64,000 nucleotides of DNA from CAVXUB01 sp963764805 (GTDB lineage Bacteria > Actinomycetota > Acidimicrobiia > Acidimicrobiales > Bog-793): positions 496,001-560,000 of the forward strand of contig CAVXUB010000002.1 of NCBI GenBank assembly GCA_963764805.1, written 5' to 3'. The notes below the pieces were generated by a model. That model did not search any database, was not told where the DNA came from, and saw only the letters and a program-made list of their open reading frames with translations. Made by a program: the position numbers and the translations under genes. Position 1 is the stretch's first letter. Every line of letters begins with the position of its first letter. Positions 1-9,199 of the stretch are shown here, piece by piece.

Positions 1-2
1 CC

Positions 3-551
3 GGTGTGATCACCACGGCCGACGACCCGGCCGGCCGGCAGGTCGTCACCGAGCTCGTCCCGTCCGAGCCGCGGGTGTTCCCCGTAGGTCGCCTCGATGC
101 CGCCACCGAAGGGCTCATCATCCTCACCAACGATGGCCCTCTCGCCAACCGCGTCGCCCACCCGAGCCACGGCGTCGAGAAGGAGTACCTCGCCGAGGTG
201 CAAGGCGATCCGACCGAAGCGGACCTGAGGATGCTCCGGCGTGGCGTCGACATCGGCGACGAGACCAAGACGGCTCCTGCCAAGGTGACCCTGATGGGTC
301 CGCGCCAACTTCGGATCGTCGTCCACGAGGGACGTAATCGCCAGGTCCGGCGGATGTGCGAGGCGGTCGGCCATCCCGTGCTGCGTCTGGTTCGGACACG
401 GATCGGGCCCGTCGCCGACAGCCGTCTGTCACCAGGCGCGTGGCGTGAGCTCACCAACGAGGAGGTGCGTGCGCTCTCCGCCGCCGCCACGCCGCGGCCG
501 AACGGTCGCAACCGCGATCCGCAGAAGCGGCCGGCCCGACCACACCGGTAG
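3..551 (+). CDS. rluB: 23S rRNA pseudouridine synthase RluB (5' truncated by window edge)
   Basis: This is the C-terminal part of an RsuA/RluB-type pseudouridine synthase, which isomerises a uridine in 23S rRNA during ribosome assembly. The catalytic GRLD motif lies near residue 28-31 of the visible part (Asp31) and is followed by GLIILTNDG, both family signatures. NRQVRRM near residue 112 is the conserved RNA-binding segment. The frame is open to the left edge, so the S4-like N-terminal domain and the true start lie outside the window. A basic Arg/Pro tail closes the protein. It sits directly upstream of aroH, tyrA, aroA and cmk, a gene order common in Gram-positive bacteria. Confidence 0.93.
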   Translation, partial: GVITTADDPAGRQVVTELVPSEPRVFPVGRLDAATEGLIILTNDGPLANRVAHPSHGVEKEYLAEVQGDPTEADLRMLRRGVDIGDETKTAPAKVTLMGPRQLRIVVHEGRNRQVRRMCEAVGHPVLRLVRTRIGPVADSRLSPGAWRELTNEEVRALSAAATPRPNGRNRDPQKRPARPHR

Positions 552-560
552 GCTCAGCCG

Positions 561-931
561 ATGGAGCGCCTCGTGAGAGCTGTTCGCGGGGCAACGACGG
601 TGGACGAGGACACGCCGCGGCAGATCACCGAGCGCGTCACGGATCTGGTGAACGAGCTTCTCGCCCGCAACTCGATCCACCACGACGATCTCGTCTCCAT
701 CATCTTCACAGCGACCGAAGACATATCGCGCGATGTTCCCGGCGACGGCCGCCCGCACGATCGGGCTCGGCGATGTGCCGCTGATCTGCGCCAGGGAGAT
801 CTCGGTGGCAGGGGCCACGCCGAAGTGCATCCGCGTCCTCGTCCACGCCTACTCGGAGCGTGGCTCGCACCGAGCTCCATCATGTCTACCTGGAAGGGGC
901 CAGGGGGTTGCGTGACGACCTGCCCGAGTAG
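561..931 (+). CDS. aroH: Monofunctional chorismate mutase AroH (two frameshifts)
   Basis: AroH-type chorismate mutase converts chorismate to prephenate, the first step to Tyr and Phe. The N-terminal RAVRGATTVDEDTP, the middle FTATEDI and the later MFPATAARTIGLGDVP and GATPKCIRVL segments are all family signatures, but they fall in three successive frames. Each switch is a +1 shift, near 728-732 (in a CGCGCG run) and near 861-864 (at CGTGG). The last segment ends ...EGARGLRDDLPE and stops at TAG 929-931. The combined length, about 123 residues, is normal for AroH. The gene overlaps the start of tyrA, consistent with an aromatic operon. The shifts most likely reflect sequence errors. Confidence 0.85.
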
Positions 932-1985
932 GAGGGCGAGCATCGTCGGGCTCGGCCTCATCGGCGGCTCGATCGGGCTCGGGCTGCGCGCCTGTGGCTG
1001 GCACGTAAGTGGCGCCGACCTCGACGAGAGCACCGCTGCGAGGGCGGTTGGCATCGGTGCCGTGGACGTGATCGGTGCGGACCCGGATGCCGAGGTGGCG
1101 TTCGTCTGCACCCCGGCCGACGCAGTCGCCGCCGCGGCGCTCGATCTGCTCGCCGGTTCGCCGGGTGCCGCCGTGACGGACGTGTGCGGGGTGAAGGGGT
1201 CGATCGTGGGGGAGGTGCCGGAGGTACGGTTCGTCGGCGGGCACCCGATGGCCGGATCCGAGCAGGACGGCATCGCAGGAGCCGCTGCCGACCTGTTCCG
1301 AGGCGCGACCTGGGTGCTGACGCCCACGGCGGCCACCGACCCTGATGCGTTCACCCGAGTCCGAGGGGTGGTGTCGGCGCTCGGCGCCGATGTCGTGGCG
1401 CTGCCGCCCGCTCTCCACGACCGGCTCGTGGCGCTGGTCTCGCACGTGCCCCACCTCACCGCGGCGACGCTGATGGCTCTCGCCGCCGACGCCAGCGTCG
1501 AGCAGGAGGCGCTGCTGCGACTGGCGGCGGGAGGCTTTCGCGACATGACGCGCATCGCCGCCGGCCGTCCCGGGATCTGGCCGGCGGTCTGCAGCGACAA
1601 CGCAGAGGCGATCCTGGAGGCGATGGACGCCCTCATCGAGCGGTTGGTGAAGATGCGGGCGATCGTGGCCGCCGGCGACCGCCAGGGGCTGATGGCGGTA
1701 CTCGAGCGGGCCCGCCACGCCCGCCAGAACCTGCCTCTCCGTGGGCCACGTCCCGGCCTCACCGTCGAGCTGCGAGTGCCCGTTCCCGACCGGCCGGGGG
1801 TGCTGGCGGAGGTGACGACGCTGATCGGCGGGCTCGGTGTGAACATCGTCGACCTGGAGATCGCCCACTCGAGCGAAGGCGCGAGCGGCGTCCTGGTGCT
1901 GGCGATCGACGCAGCCGGCGCAGATCGTGTTCGCGACGCCCTCTCGGCGCTCGGCTACAGGCCCTCCGTCGGGAGCATGGAGTGA
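912..1985 (+). CDS. tyrA: Prephenate dehydrogenase TyrA with C-terminal ACT domain
   Basis: It oxidises and decarboxylates prephenate to 4-hydroxyphenylpyruvate for tyrosine synthesis. A Rossmann NAD(P) motif GLGLIGGS lies at about residues 13-20, GGHPMAGSEQDG in the middle is the family substrate-binding signature, and a C-terminal ACT domain (VPDRPGVLAEV, then NIVDLEI) suggests allosteric control by an aromatic amino acid. The start GTG 912 is chosen because it follows a G-rich ribosome-binding stretch and overlaps the end of aroH; ATG 882 is an alternative. About 357 residues. The upstream open frame to 561 is aroH read out of frame, not an AroH-TyrA fusion. The stop overlaps the aroA start (GTGA). 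Confidence 0.92.
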   Translation: MTTCPSRRASIVGLGLIGGSIGLGLRACGWHVSGADLDESTAARAVGIGAVDVIGADPDAEVAFVCTPADAVAAAALDLLAGSPGAAVTDVCGVKGSIVGEVPEVRFVGGHPMAGSEQDGIAGAAADLFRGATWVLTPTAATDPDAFTRVRGVVSALGADVVALPPALHDRLVALVSHVPHLTAATLMALAADASVEQEALLRLAAGGFRDMTRIAAGRPGIWPAVCSDNAEAILEAMDALIERLVKMRAIVAAGDRQGLMAVLERARHARQNLPLRGPRPGLTVELRVPVPDRPGVLAEVTTLIGGLGVNIVDLEIAHSSEGASGVLVLAIDAAGADRVRDALSALGYRPSVGSME

Positions 1986-3358
1986 GCGGCGCCCGACCGG
2001 CGGGGACGGCCGCCGGCCCGGCGAGCACGGCCGGCGGCCCGGCCGGCAGCCCGGCCGCCAGCACGACGATCGTCGGCGGCAGACCTCTCCGCGGCACGAT
2101 CCGCCCGCCCGGCGACAAGTCGATCTCGCACCGGGCACTGCTGTTCGCCGCCCTCGCCGAGGGGACCTCGGCCGTGCGGGGGCTCTCGGACGGCGACGAC
2201 GTCGCTCGCACGCGCCACGCCGTCGAATCTCTCGGTGCCTCGGTCGATTGGGACGAAGACCGTGCAGGCTGTCGCATCTCCGGGGGGAGGGACCGGCTCC
2301 GATCGGCCACGACGATCGACGTCGGCAACTCCGGCACGGGGATCCGCCTGCTGGCAGGCCTGGCATCCTCGCTGCCGTGCAGGACGGAGCTGACGGGCGA
2401 CGACTCGATCCGGCGCCGACCGATGGACCGTGTGACGACACCGCTGAGCCGGATGGGGGCGCGGATCACCGGACGGAGCGCCCCGGGCGGCGGGCTTCTG
2501 GCGCCGCTCGTGGTCGAAGGGGGGGATCTGATCGGGATCGACTACCAACCGCCGGTGGCGAGCGCGCAGGTGAAGTCAGCCGTACTCATCGCCGCGCTGG
2601 CCGCCGAGGGCGAAACGACCGTCCGTGAGCCGGTGCCGACCCGCCGCCACACCGAGGAGATGCTCGCCCTCTGCGGAGCCCCGGTGCAGATCTCGGACCT
2701 GCCGGGCGGAGGGCTTGTCGTGCGCGTACGCGCTGCCTCGCTACGACCATTCGAGCTCGAGGTCCCCGCCGATCCGTCGCAAGCGGCGTTCTTCGTGGTC
2801 GCCGGGTGCACCGTCCCCGGCAGCGAGGTGGTGTGCGAGAACGTCTACGTGGGCCCGGGACGGGCCTGCTTCCTGGACGTCCTGCGACGGATGGGTGCTC
2901 GCGTGGAGGTCCACAGCCGCAGCGAGACCACGGCGGATATCGTGGCCAGCTATGGCCCGCTGCACGGCACCGAGGTAGGCGGGGCGGAGGTGCCCGGACT
3001 GATCGACGAGGTGCCGGCGCTGGCGATGGCCGCGGCTGTGGCCGAGGGGCCGACGACCTTCCGTGACGTGGCAGAGCTTCGGGTGAAAGAGAGCGACCGG
3101 ATGGCGACGATCAGCGATGCCGTCGCGGCCATGGGAGGGCGCGTCGAGGCCCTGCCGGCCGAGGGCAGCCTGGTGGTGATCGGCGGCCGGCTGAGCGGGG
3201 GCGGCCGGGTCGACTCGCACGGCGACCATCGCATCGCCATGGCCGCCGCCGTGGCCGCCCTGGCGCTCGAGGAGCCCGTGCAGATCAGCGGCTGGGAGGC
3301 TGTAGCCACCAGCTACCCGGGATTCGTTTCGGACGTGCGGGCGCTGCAGGGATCATGA
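1982..3358 (+). CDS. aroA: 3-phosphoshikimate 1-carboxyvinyltransferase (EPSP synthase)
   Basis: It transfers the enolpyruvyl group of PEP to shikimate-3-phosphate in the shikimate pathway. The 458-residue frame is intact. Family signatures visible are the substrate loop PPGDKSISHRALL near residue 41-53, GNSGTGIRLL near residue 113, and the late active-site motif LRVKESDR followed by DHRIAMAAAV. An Ala/Gly/Pro-rich N-terminal leader of about 25 residues precedes the domain, so the real start may be further in. The GTG start overlaps the tyrA stop and the TGA stop overlaps the cmk ATG, so tyrA, aroA and cmk are probably translationally coupled. Confidence 0.96.
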   Translation: MSGARPAGTAAGPASTAGGPAGSPAASTTIVGGRPLRGTIRPPGDKSISHRALLFAALAEGTSAVRGLSDGDDVARTRHAVESLGASVDWDEDRAGCRISGGRDRLRSATTIDVGNSGTGIRLLAGLASSLPCRTELTGDDSIRRRPMDRVTTPLSRMGARITGRSAPGGGLLAPLVVEGGDLIGIDYQPPVASAQVKSAVLIAALAAEGETTVREPVPTRRHTEEMLALCGAPVQISDLPGGGLVVRVRAASLRPFELEVPADPSQAAFFVVAGCTVPGSEVVCENVYVGPGRACFLDVLRRMGARVEVHSRSETTADIVASYGPLHGTEVGGAEVPGLIDEVPALAMAAAVAEGPTTFRDVAELRVKESDRMATISDAVAAMGGRVEALPAEGSLVVIGGRLSGGGRVDSHGDHRIAMAAAVAALALEEPVQISGWEAVATSYPGFVSDVRALQGS

Positions 3359-3994
3359 CCTTCGTGATCGCCATCGACGGTCCCGCCGGTTCGGGCAAGT
3401 CGACCGTCGGGGCCGAGGTGGCGCGGCGGCTGGCGACGGATCGTCTCGACACGGGCGCCATGTACCGGGCAGTGGCGTGGGCGGCGCGTGAGGCCGGAAT
3501 CGATCCCGGTGACGGCCAGGCGCTCGGCGAGCTGGCGGCCCGCTTGCGGATGGAGGTCGGGCACCGGGTGCTGGTGGACGGCCGTGACGTGAGCGAGCAG
3601 ATCCGTGCGCCCGGAGTCTCGGCTGTGGTCTCCACGGTGGCTGCCCATGCACCCGTGCGCGAGGTGCTCGTCCGTGAGCAGCGGGCATGGGCAGCAGCCC
3701 GCGATCTGTGCGTCGTCGAGGGGCGCGACATCGGCTCGGTCGTCTTCCCCGATGCCAAGGTGAAGATCTTCCTCACCGCCGAACCGGCAGAGAGGGCAGC
3801 GCGAAGGGCTCGTGGAGCTCGGCGTCACGTCCTCGGCCGAGATCGCCGAGCTGGCGGCTCAGATCGCACGGCGTGACGAGCTGGACGCAGGCAGGGCGGT
3901 GTCGCCGCTCGCCGTGGCGGAGGGGGCGCACGTGATCGACTCCACCGGCCGGGACATCGAGTCGGTGGTCGACGAGATCGTGGAGCTGATGTGA
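3355..3994 (+). CDS. cmk: Cytidylate kinase Cmk (one frameshift)
   Basis: It phosphorylates CMP and dCMP. The P-loop GPAGSGKST is at residues 9-17, LDTGAMYRAVAW follows, then VEGRDIGSVVFPDA and FLTAEPAERAARR. At about 3815-3818 (CGTGGAG) the homology moves to the next frame, where ELGVTSSAEIAEL, RRDELDAGRAVSPL and the C-terminus continue. Joined, the protein is about 212 residues, the usual length for Cmk. The shift equals one extra G and is probably a sequence error. The ATG overlaps the aroA stop, and the stop overlaps the GTG of the next gene. Confidence 0.9.
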
Positions 3995-4950
3995 CGGCTA
4001 CCGGGCCGAGCGCCACCGGGGTGCCCGGGGCTGCCGCCAACGAGGTGGCCGGCCAAGGGCCCTAAGGGCTGGCGGCTCGCCCTCTACAAGGTCTGCTGGT
4101 TGATAGCCGTCGGCATCACCTCGGCGTACTTCCCGGGGCCTGTCGAGGGGAGGGAGAACCTGCCCCCGGAGGGGCCTACATCCTCGCCCCGGTGCACCGC
4201 TCGTACGTCGACTGGATCGTCGTCGCCCGGATCACGCGCCGCCGCCTGCGATACATCACCAAGGACTCGGTCTGGAAGGCGAAGTGGTTGGGTCGCTTCA
4301 TCGAACTGCTGGGAGCCTTCCCCGTTCACAGGGGGTCGGCGGACCGGGAGGCGTTCAACCGCTGCGTGGAGGTGCTCGAGGGCGGCGAACCACTGGTGCT
4401 TTTCCCGGAGGGCACCAGGCGTGGCGGGCCGGTGCTCCTGCCGATCCTCGACGGAGCCGCCTACCTTGCCCTGAAGGCGGGGGTGCCGATCGTCCCGGTC
4501 GGCGTCGGCGGGTCCGAGAGGCGGATGCCGAAGGGCTCCAAGTTCCCGACCCCCGGGCGGATCTCGATCGTGATCGGCGAGCCGATCGATCCCTCCGTCT
4601 GGCTGAAGGGTGGCAAGGAACGCGACAAGGAGGCTGGCACGGAGGCCGGCAAGGAGGCCGGGCACGCGGGGGAGGCGGGAGCAGGCGGTCCGAGGCGCAT
4701 CTCGAGGTCGGCCACTCGGGACCTGTCGGCGGTGGTGCGATATGAGGTGCAGAGGTGTTTCGATAAGGCGCAGCAGAGGCTCGGGCTGGCGGCCGCCTCG
4801 GAGGCGGAGGTAGCGGCGGCGGGCATTGGCCTTCCCGGGACCCGCCTCCTGCAGGACCCATCCACCGGAGCGGCTACGTTCTTGAGCGCCAATCCCCCCG
4901 AGGGCGACGCCGACGCCGCCGCCGCTCCTGCGGCAGACGAAGGGAACTGA
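3991..4950 (+). CDS. 1-acyl-sn-glycerol-3-phosphate acyltransferase, PlsC family (two frameshifts)
   Basis: A membrane-associated acyltransferase that probably acylates lysophosphatidic acid in phospholipid synthesis. The HX4D catalytic motif (HRSYVD) and FPEGTR with the following GG are clear in the second half. The amphipathic N-terminal part (KGWRLALYKVCWLI...) lies in another frame: one extra base near 4060 (GGGCCCTAAG) and one missing base near 4172 (GAGGGGCC) would restore one frame of about 319 residues. The C-terminal tail is charged and of low complexity (Lys/Glu/Ala-rich, about residues 205-230). Location just after cmk, with der nearby, is typical. The GTG start overlaps the cmk stop. 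Confidence 0.85.
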
Positions 4951-4953
4951 CAG

Positions 4954-5841
4954 ATGCGCATCGTCGTGACCGGTGGCTCGGGTTTCATCGGCCGCAACCT
5001 CGTCCACCGCCTGCAGGAGAGGGGAGACGAGGTCGTCGTGCTCGATCTCGTACAGCACCCCGACCCGTCCGTCGAGTGCGTGGTGGGCGACATCTGCGAC
5101 CCGGAGGCGGTCCGCAAGGCGCTCGGCAGCGGAACCGACGGCGTCGTGCACCTCGCAGCTCTCTCGTCGGTGCTGAAGAGCATCCAGAACCCGGACGGCT
5201 TCTTCCGCAACAACGTCATCGGTACCGAGACGGTGCTCGAGGTGTGCCGCCTGGAGGGGGTCCGGCAGTTCGTGCTGTCGTCCACCAATGCGGTGTGCGG
5301 TGACCACGGCTTCGATGTGATCAACGAGAAGACGGACATGCTGCCGCTCACCCCCTATGGCGCCACCAAGGCGGCAGGCGAGATGATCATGTCCGCCTAC
5401 GCCGCCAGCTACGGCATGAACACGGTCGCCCTGCGCTTCACGAATGTCTACGGCACCGGGATGCAGTCGAAGGACAGCCTCGTGGCACGCCTGATGAAGG
5501 TGGCCAAGAGTGGGGGATCGATCCCCGTCTACGGCGAGGGGAACCAGGTTCGCGACTACCTGTTCGTGGGCGACGCCGTGAGCGCGGTGGAGCTCGGCCT
5601 CGCCCTCGACCATGCCGAGGTGCTCACGATCGGGGGCGGTCGCTCCGTGTCGATGCTCGAGCTGCACGCCATCGCCTGCGAGGTGACAGGCGTCGACATC
5701 CCCACCGAGCGGGTTCCGGCGCAGCCGGGTGAGATGCCGGCCGTGATCGTGGACACCTCGCACGCCCGCAGCCTCGGGTTCAGCCCCGCTTACGACATCC
5801 GCTCCGGGATAGCCGCCACCTGGGCGGACTTCAACAGCTGA
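4954..5841 (+). CDS. NAD-dependent sugar epimerase/dehydratase (GalE-like extended SDR)
   Basis: An extended short-chain dehydrogenase acting on a nucleotide-activated sugar. The NAD-binding motif GGSGFIG is at residues 7-13, a catalytic Ser/Thr patch (LSSTNAV) lies at about 108-114 and the YGATK catalytic pair is at Tyr135/Lys139. The C-terminal half has FTNVYGTGM and VRDYLFVGD, typical of UDP-sugar 4-epimerases, but the exact sugar cannot be told from sequence. 295 residues, complete. It starts 3 bp after the acyltransferase stop, so it probably belongs to the same transcript, and it converges with the glycosyltransferase at 5855. Confidence 0.88.
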   Translation: MRIVVTGGSGFIGRNLVHRLQERGDEVVVLDLVQHPDPSVECVVGDICDPEAVRKALGSGTDGVVHLAALSSVLKSIQNPDGFFRNNVIGTETVLEVCRLEGVRQFVLSSTNAVCGDHGFDVINEKTDMLPLTPYGATKAAGEMIMSAYAASYGMNTVALRFTNVYGTGMQSKDSLVARLMKVAKSGGSIPVYGEGNQVRDYLFVGDAVSAVELGLALDHAEVLTIGGGRSVSMLELHAIACEVTGVDIPTERVPAQPGEMPAVIVDTSHARSLGFSPAYDIRSGIAATWADFNS

Positions 5842-5854
5842 AGCCGCCGCCCGC

Positions 5855-6667
5855 TCAGCCGGCGAGCAGAGCCCTGCGGCGGGCGCGCTCGCGGCGCCAG
5901 GTGCGGAGCATCACGCGCCCGTAGCGGTAGCCGTAGGTCAGGTTGCCGCCCTTCTTCGACTCGCCGGACTTGCGAACGTGCATCGTGACGGGCCGCTCCC
6001 CGAAACGGTACCCACCCATCACCGCCCCCAGCAGCAGCTCGGAAGCCTGGTACTGATGCTCGTCGAGGGTTAGCGAGGCGGCGATTTCTGCCCGCATCGC
6101 CCGGATCGGGTTGGCGGTGTCGGTGATCCGGGTGCCCGTCAGCAACGTGGCGAGCGTGCCGAAGACGATGATCCCGAGGTTCCTCGTCTTGTCCGTGTCG
6201 AGGGTCCGTCCGAGGCGGCGTGAGCCGTTGACGAAGTCGAGCTCCCCCGCAAGTACGGGTGCCAGGACCACCTCGAGGTCGGAGGCGTGTGCCTGCCCGT
6301 CGGCGTCTGCCGTGACGACGTACTCGGCACCGTGCTCGTGGGCGATCCTGTACCCGAGGCGGAACGCCGCCCCCTGCCCGCGGTTGACCGGAGCGACTAC
6401 GGCGAAGTGGCCAGCCTCGCGCACTATCGAGCTCGTGCCGTCGTCCTCGCCGTCGATGACGACGATCACGCTGACGTCCTCCTCGCCGATCCGCTTCGGC
6501 ATCTCCGCCAGGACGTGGCCGATGTTGTCGGCCTCCTTGTAGGCGGCTATCACGACTGCGACCGAGGCCAGCTTGGGGGTGCCGTGGTAGGCGTCGAACT
6601 CCTGGCGGGCGACCGAGTCGATGAGGTCGTCGGTGGCTTGGCGTCGCCGCCGCTGTCGGTCGTTCAC
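5855..6667 (-). CDS. Family 2 glycosyltransferase (polyprenyl-phosphate hexosyltransferase-like)
   Basis: A GT-A fold glycosyltransferase resembling dolichyl/polyprenyl-phosphate mannosyl- or glucosyltransferases, which load a sugar on a lipid carrier. The N-terminal VIAAYKEADNI segment is at residues 39-49, VIDGEDDG follows, and the nucleotide-sugar/metal motif DADGQ is at 121-125. The family GSRRLG segment is also present. There are no obvious C-terminal transmembrane segments; the tail is very basic (Arg-rich), suggesting contact with membrane phospholipids. The start GTG 6667 is chosen because it forms a GTGA overlap with the ispH stop; longer upstream frames overlap ispH. About 270 residues. 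Confidence 0.84.
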   Translation of the reverse strand: MNDRQRRRRQATDDLIDSVARQEFDAYHGTPKLASVAVVIAAYKEADNIGHVLAEMPKRIGEEDVSVIVVIDGEDDGTSSIVREAGHFAVVAPVNRGQGAAFRLGYRIAHEHGAEYVVTADADGQAHASDLEVVLAPVLAGELDFVNGSRRLGRTLDTDKTRNLGIIVFGTLATLLTGTRITDTANPIRAMRAEIAASLTLDEHQYQASELLLGAVMGGYRFGERPVTMHVRKSGESKKGGNLTYGYRYGRVMLRTWRRERARRRALLAG

Positions 6668-7722
6668 GAGGCGATGGCTCCTTCGAAGGGTGGGGCGTGG
6701 AGGACGGAGCTGGCAGGTACCGCTCTGTCGTCGGCGAGCGCGGCGTCGCCGGCAGCCTCGGGTGGCGCGCCGACACCGATCGCGGCGGCAGCCGCCACGG
6801 CGTCCAACAGGGCGCGCAGCTCGCGTGGCGGCGGGAAGTACTCGTCCTCGTCGATCACGTCCACCGCCTCCACGCCATCGGCGGGGGCAAGGCGGGCGAT
6901 GACCTCTTCGACCACCCACTCGGGGGCGGATGCGCCGGACGTCACGCCGACCACGCCCGACAGGTCGTCGGGCAGCTCCTGGGCGCGGTTGACGCGCAGC
7001 ACCCTCGGGCAGCCGGCGGCGGCTGCCACCTTTCCGAGCGAGACCGTGTTGGAGGAGTTCGAGGACCCGATGACGACCAGGGCGTCGAGGCGAGGGGCGA
7101 TCGCACGCACGGCCTTCTGGCGATTGGTGGTGGCGTAGCAGAGATCGGACCGGCCGGGCATCCAGATCTCGGGGAAGCGCCTGCGGGCCGCCTCCATCAC
7201 GCCCGACCAGTCGTCCTGGCTGAGCGTCGTCTGAGCCAGCAGCGCGACCGGGCTCAGCGGGTCTTCGACCGCCGCCACGTCAGACTCGCTCTCGACGAGC
7301 CGTACCGCCTCGGGTGCGACCGCCATCGTCCCGATCGCCTCCTCGTGCCCGGAGTGGCCGACGTAGAGCACGGTGTAGCCCTTGCGGGCACGCACCTTGA
7401 GCTCGTGGTGCACCTTGGTGACGAGCGGGCAGGCGGCGTCGACGACGAGCCGGTTGGTCCTCGCCGCCTCCTCCACCTCGGGTGCGCTGCCGTGGGCGGA
7501 GAGCATCACGACCGCGCCCTCGGGAACCTCGTCGATCTCGTCGACGAAGATCACGCCGCGGCGGGCGAACTCCTCCACGACGAGACGGTTGTGGACGATC
7601 TCGTGGTAGCAGTAGACCGGAGGCTCGAATACGCGGACCATCCACGACAGGGCCTTGATCGCCATCTCGACGCCGGCGCAGAACCCTCTCGGACGCGCCA
7701 GCACGACCCGCTGGACTTGCAT
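6664..7722 (-). CDS. ispH: 4-hydroxy-3-methylbut-2-enyl diphosphate reductase IspH (LytB)
   Basis: The last enzyme of the MEP isoprenoid pathway, a 4Fe-4S protein that makes IPP and DMAPP. The three cluster cysteines are visible: Cys15 in PRGFCAGVEMAI, Cys98 in DAACPLVTKVH and Cys195 in SDLCYATTNRQ. SSNSSNT, which contacts substrate phosphate, is also conserved. 352 residues, longer than the usual roughly 310 because of an Ala-rich C-terminal tail of about 40 residues. It is translationally coupled to the glycosyltransferase downstream; since both deal with isoprenoid metabolism or carriers, a shared role in lipid-linked sugars is plausible. Confidence 0.95.
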   Translation of the reverse strand: MQVQRVVLARPRGFCAGVEMAIKALSWMVRVFEPPVYCYHEIVHNRLVVEEFARRGVIFVDEIDEVPEGAVVMLSAHGSAPEVEEAARTNRLVVDAACPLVTKVHHELKVRARKGYTVLYVGHSGHEEAIGTMAVAPEAVRLVESESDVAAVEDPLSPVALLAQTTLSQDDWSGVMEAARRRFPEIWMPGRSDLCYATTNRQKAVRAIAPRLDALVVIGSSNSSNTVSLGKVAAAAGCPRVLRVNRAQELPDDLSGVVGVTSGASAPEWVVEEVIARLAPADGVEAVDVIDEDEYFPPPRELRALLDAVAAAAAIGVGAPPEAAGDAALADDRAVPASSVLHAPPFEGAIAS

Positions 7723-7806
7723 CGCACCAGGTTACCGCCCGGTCGATCTGCCGCAGAGCAGCCGTCATGGCTGGTGAAGGCCCTGCCGTCCGGTAGCCTT
7801 GTACCC

Positions 7807-9199
7807 ATGCCACTGCCCCGTGTGGTGGCCGTCGTCGCCTCCTCCCCTGCTGAGCGCGCCGGAGTCGCGCCCGGGGACGAGATCCGCGCCATGAACGGCC
7901 AGGTCCCGCGAGACATCATCGAGTACCAGCTGATCGCAGACGAGCCGGAAGTCGAGCTCGAGCTCGAGCGCGCCAACCTGTCGCTGACCGTCCGGGTCGA
8001 GAAGGACGCCGGCGAGCCGCTCGGCGTGGAGATCGCCTCGGCGTTGTTCGACCGGGTCCGCACCTGCGACAACCACTGCGAGTTCTGCTTCATCTACCAG
8101 CTGCCGAAGGGGATGCGGCGCAGCCTCTACCTGAAGGACGACGACTACCGCCTCTCGTTCCTCTACGGCAACTTCACCACGCTGACCCGCTTCACCGAGG
8201 CGGACCTCGAGCGAGTGGTCACCGAGCGCCTGAGCCCGCTGTTCGTGTCGATCCACGCCACGGACCCGCAGCTACGGGCGCGCGCTGTTGCGCAACCCCC
8301 GGGGGGCGACGAGCCTGCGGTGGCTGCGCCAGCTGCTGGCCAACGGGATCGAGGTGCACGGCCAGATCGTGGTCTGTCCGGGGGTCAACGACGGGGCGGT
8401 GCTGCACGAGACCCTGGCCGGCGTCCTCGACGAGTACCCCGAGCTGGCGAGCGTGGCGGCCGTACCGCTCGGCGTCAGCCGGTTCACCAACGAGGCGCGC
8501 ATGCGGCCGCACACGGTCGCCGAGGCCGAGGCGGTGGTGGAGGCGGTGGGGGAGTGGCAGCGGGTCTTCCACCGCACGCTCGGGCGGCGCATGATCCACG
8601 CTGCGGACGAGTACTACCTGATGGCCGGTGCGTCCTTTCCTGACGCCGCGACCTACGAGGGGTTCCCGCAGCACGAGAACGGGATCGGGATGGCGCGGGC
8701 GTTCGAGGCCGCCTTCCTCGGAGACGATTCTGCGGCGTTCGGCGTTAGACCGGGATTCTTCGCCTGGGTGGACGGAGCGCCCGCCGAGGGCTACCGGGCG
8801 AAACGAGCTCCGGCGCAACCCATACCCATCCGATTCCGGCCGCGCTCCCGGCCCAACGCACCTGAGGGCGGGCGGATCACCGTGCTCACGGGCGAGTACG
8901 GCGCCCGCGTCCTCGGGCCCCTGCTGGATGCCGCGGGTCTGCCGGCGGTGCGCCTGCTCCCCGTCCGCAACAGCTTCTTCGGCGGCAACACCGCCGTTAC
9001 GGGGCTGCTGACCGGTGAGGATCTCGCCGCCGCGCTCAGCCGTGAGCCGCCGGGCGATCGCTACCTGCTTCCCGACGTCTGCTTGTCGGGCGGCCGCTTC
9101 CTCGACGGGCTGACGACTGCCGATCTGCCGAGGGCGGTCGAGATCGTCGAGACCGACGGCGCATCCTTGCGCCGCGCCCTGCGCAGGGCAGCGGCATGA
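7807..9199 (+). CDS. DUF512 protein with PDZ-like N-terminus and radical-SAM-type Cys motif (one frameshift)
   Basis: Conserved bacterial protein of unknown reaction. The N-terminal VVASSPAERAGVAPGDEI is PDZ-like. A CX3CX2C cluster (Cys87, Cys91, Cys94 in TCDNHCEFCFIYQLPKG) is the radical-SAM-like Fe-S motif, followed by the DUF512 part with RMIHAADEYYLMAG and, near the end, LLPVRNSFFGGNTAVTGLL and DVCLSGG. Homology passes to the next frame near 8277-8283 (GGGCGCGCGCTG), a +1 shift; the reconstructed protein is about 463 residues. The family commonly sits next to der, as here, where the stop overlaps the der ATG. A link to ribosome assembly is only inferred from that neighbourhood. Confidence 0.86.

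Noticed and set aside
561..1985. A 474-residue AroH-TyrA fusion
   Set aside because: Frame 561 runs through the second half of aroH out of frame; the proper AroH segments lie in the other two frames and end at 931.
849..2441. Long minus-strand ORFs opposite tyrA/aroA (and similar ones opposite ManC, LivG, GGDEF and other genes)
   Set aside because: High GC leaves antisense frames open; their translations are Arg/Pro-rich and show no family motifs.
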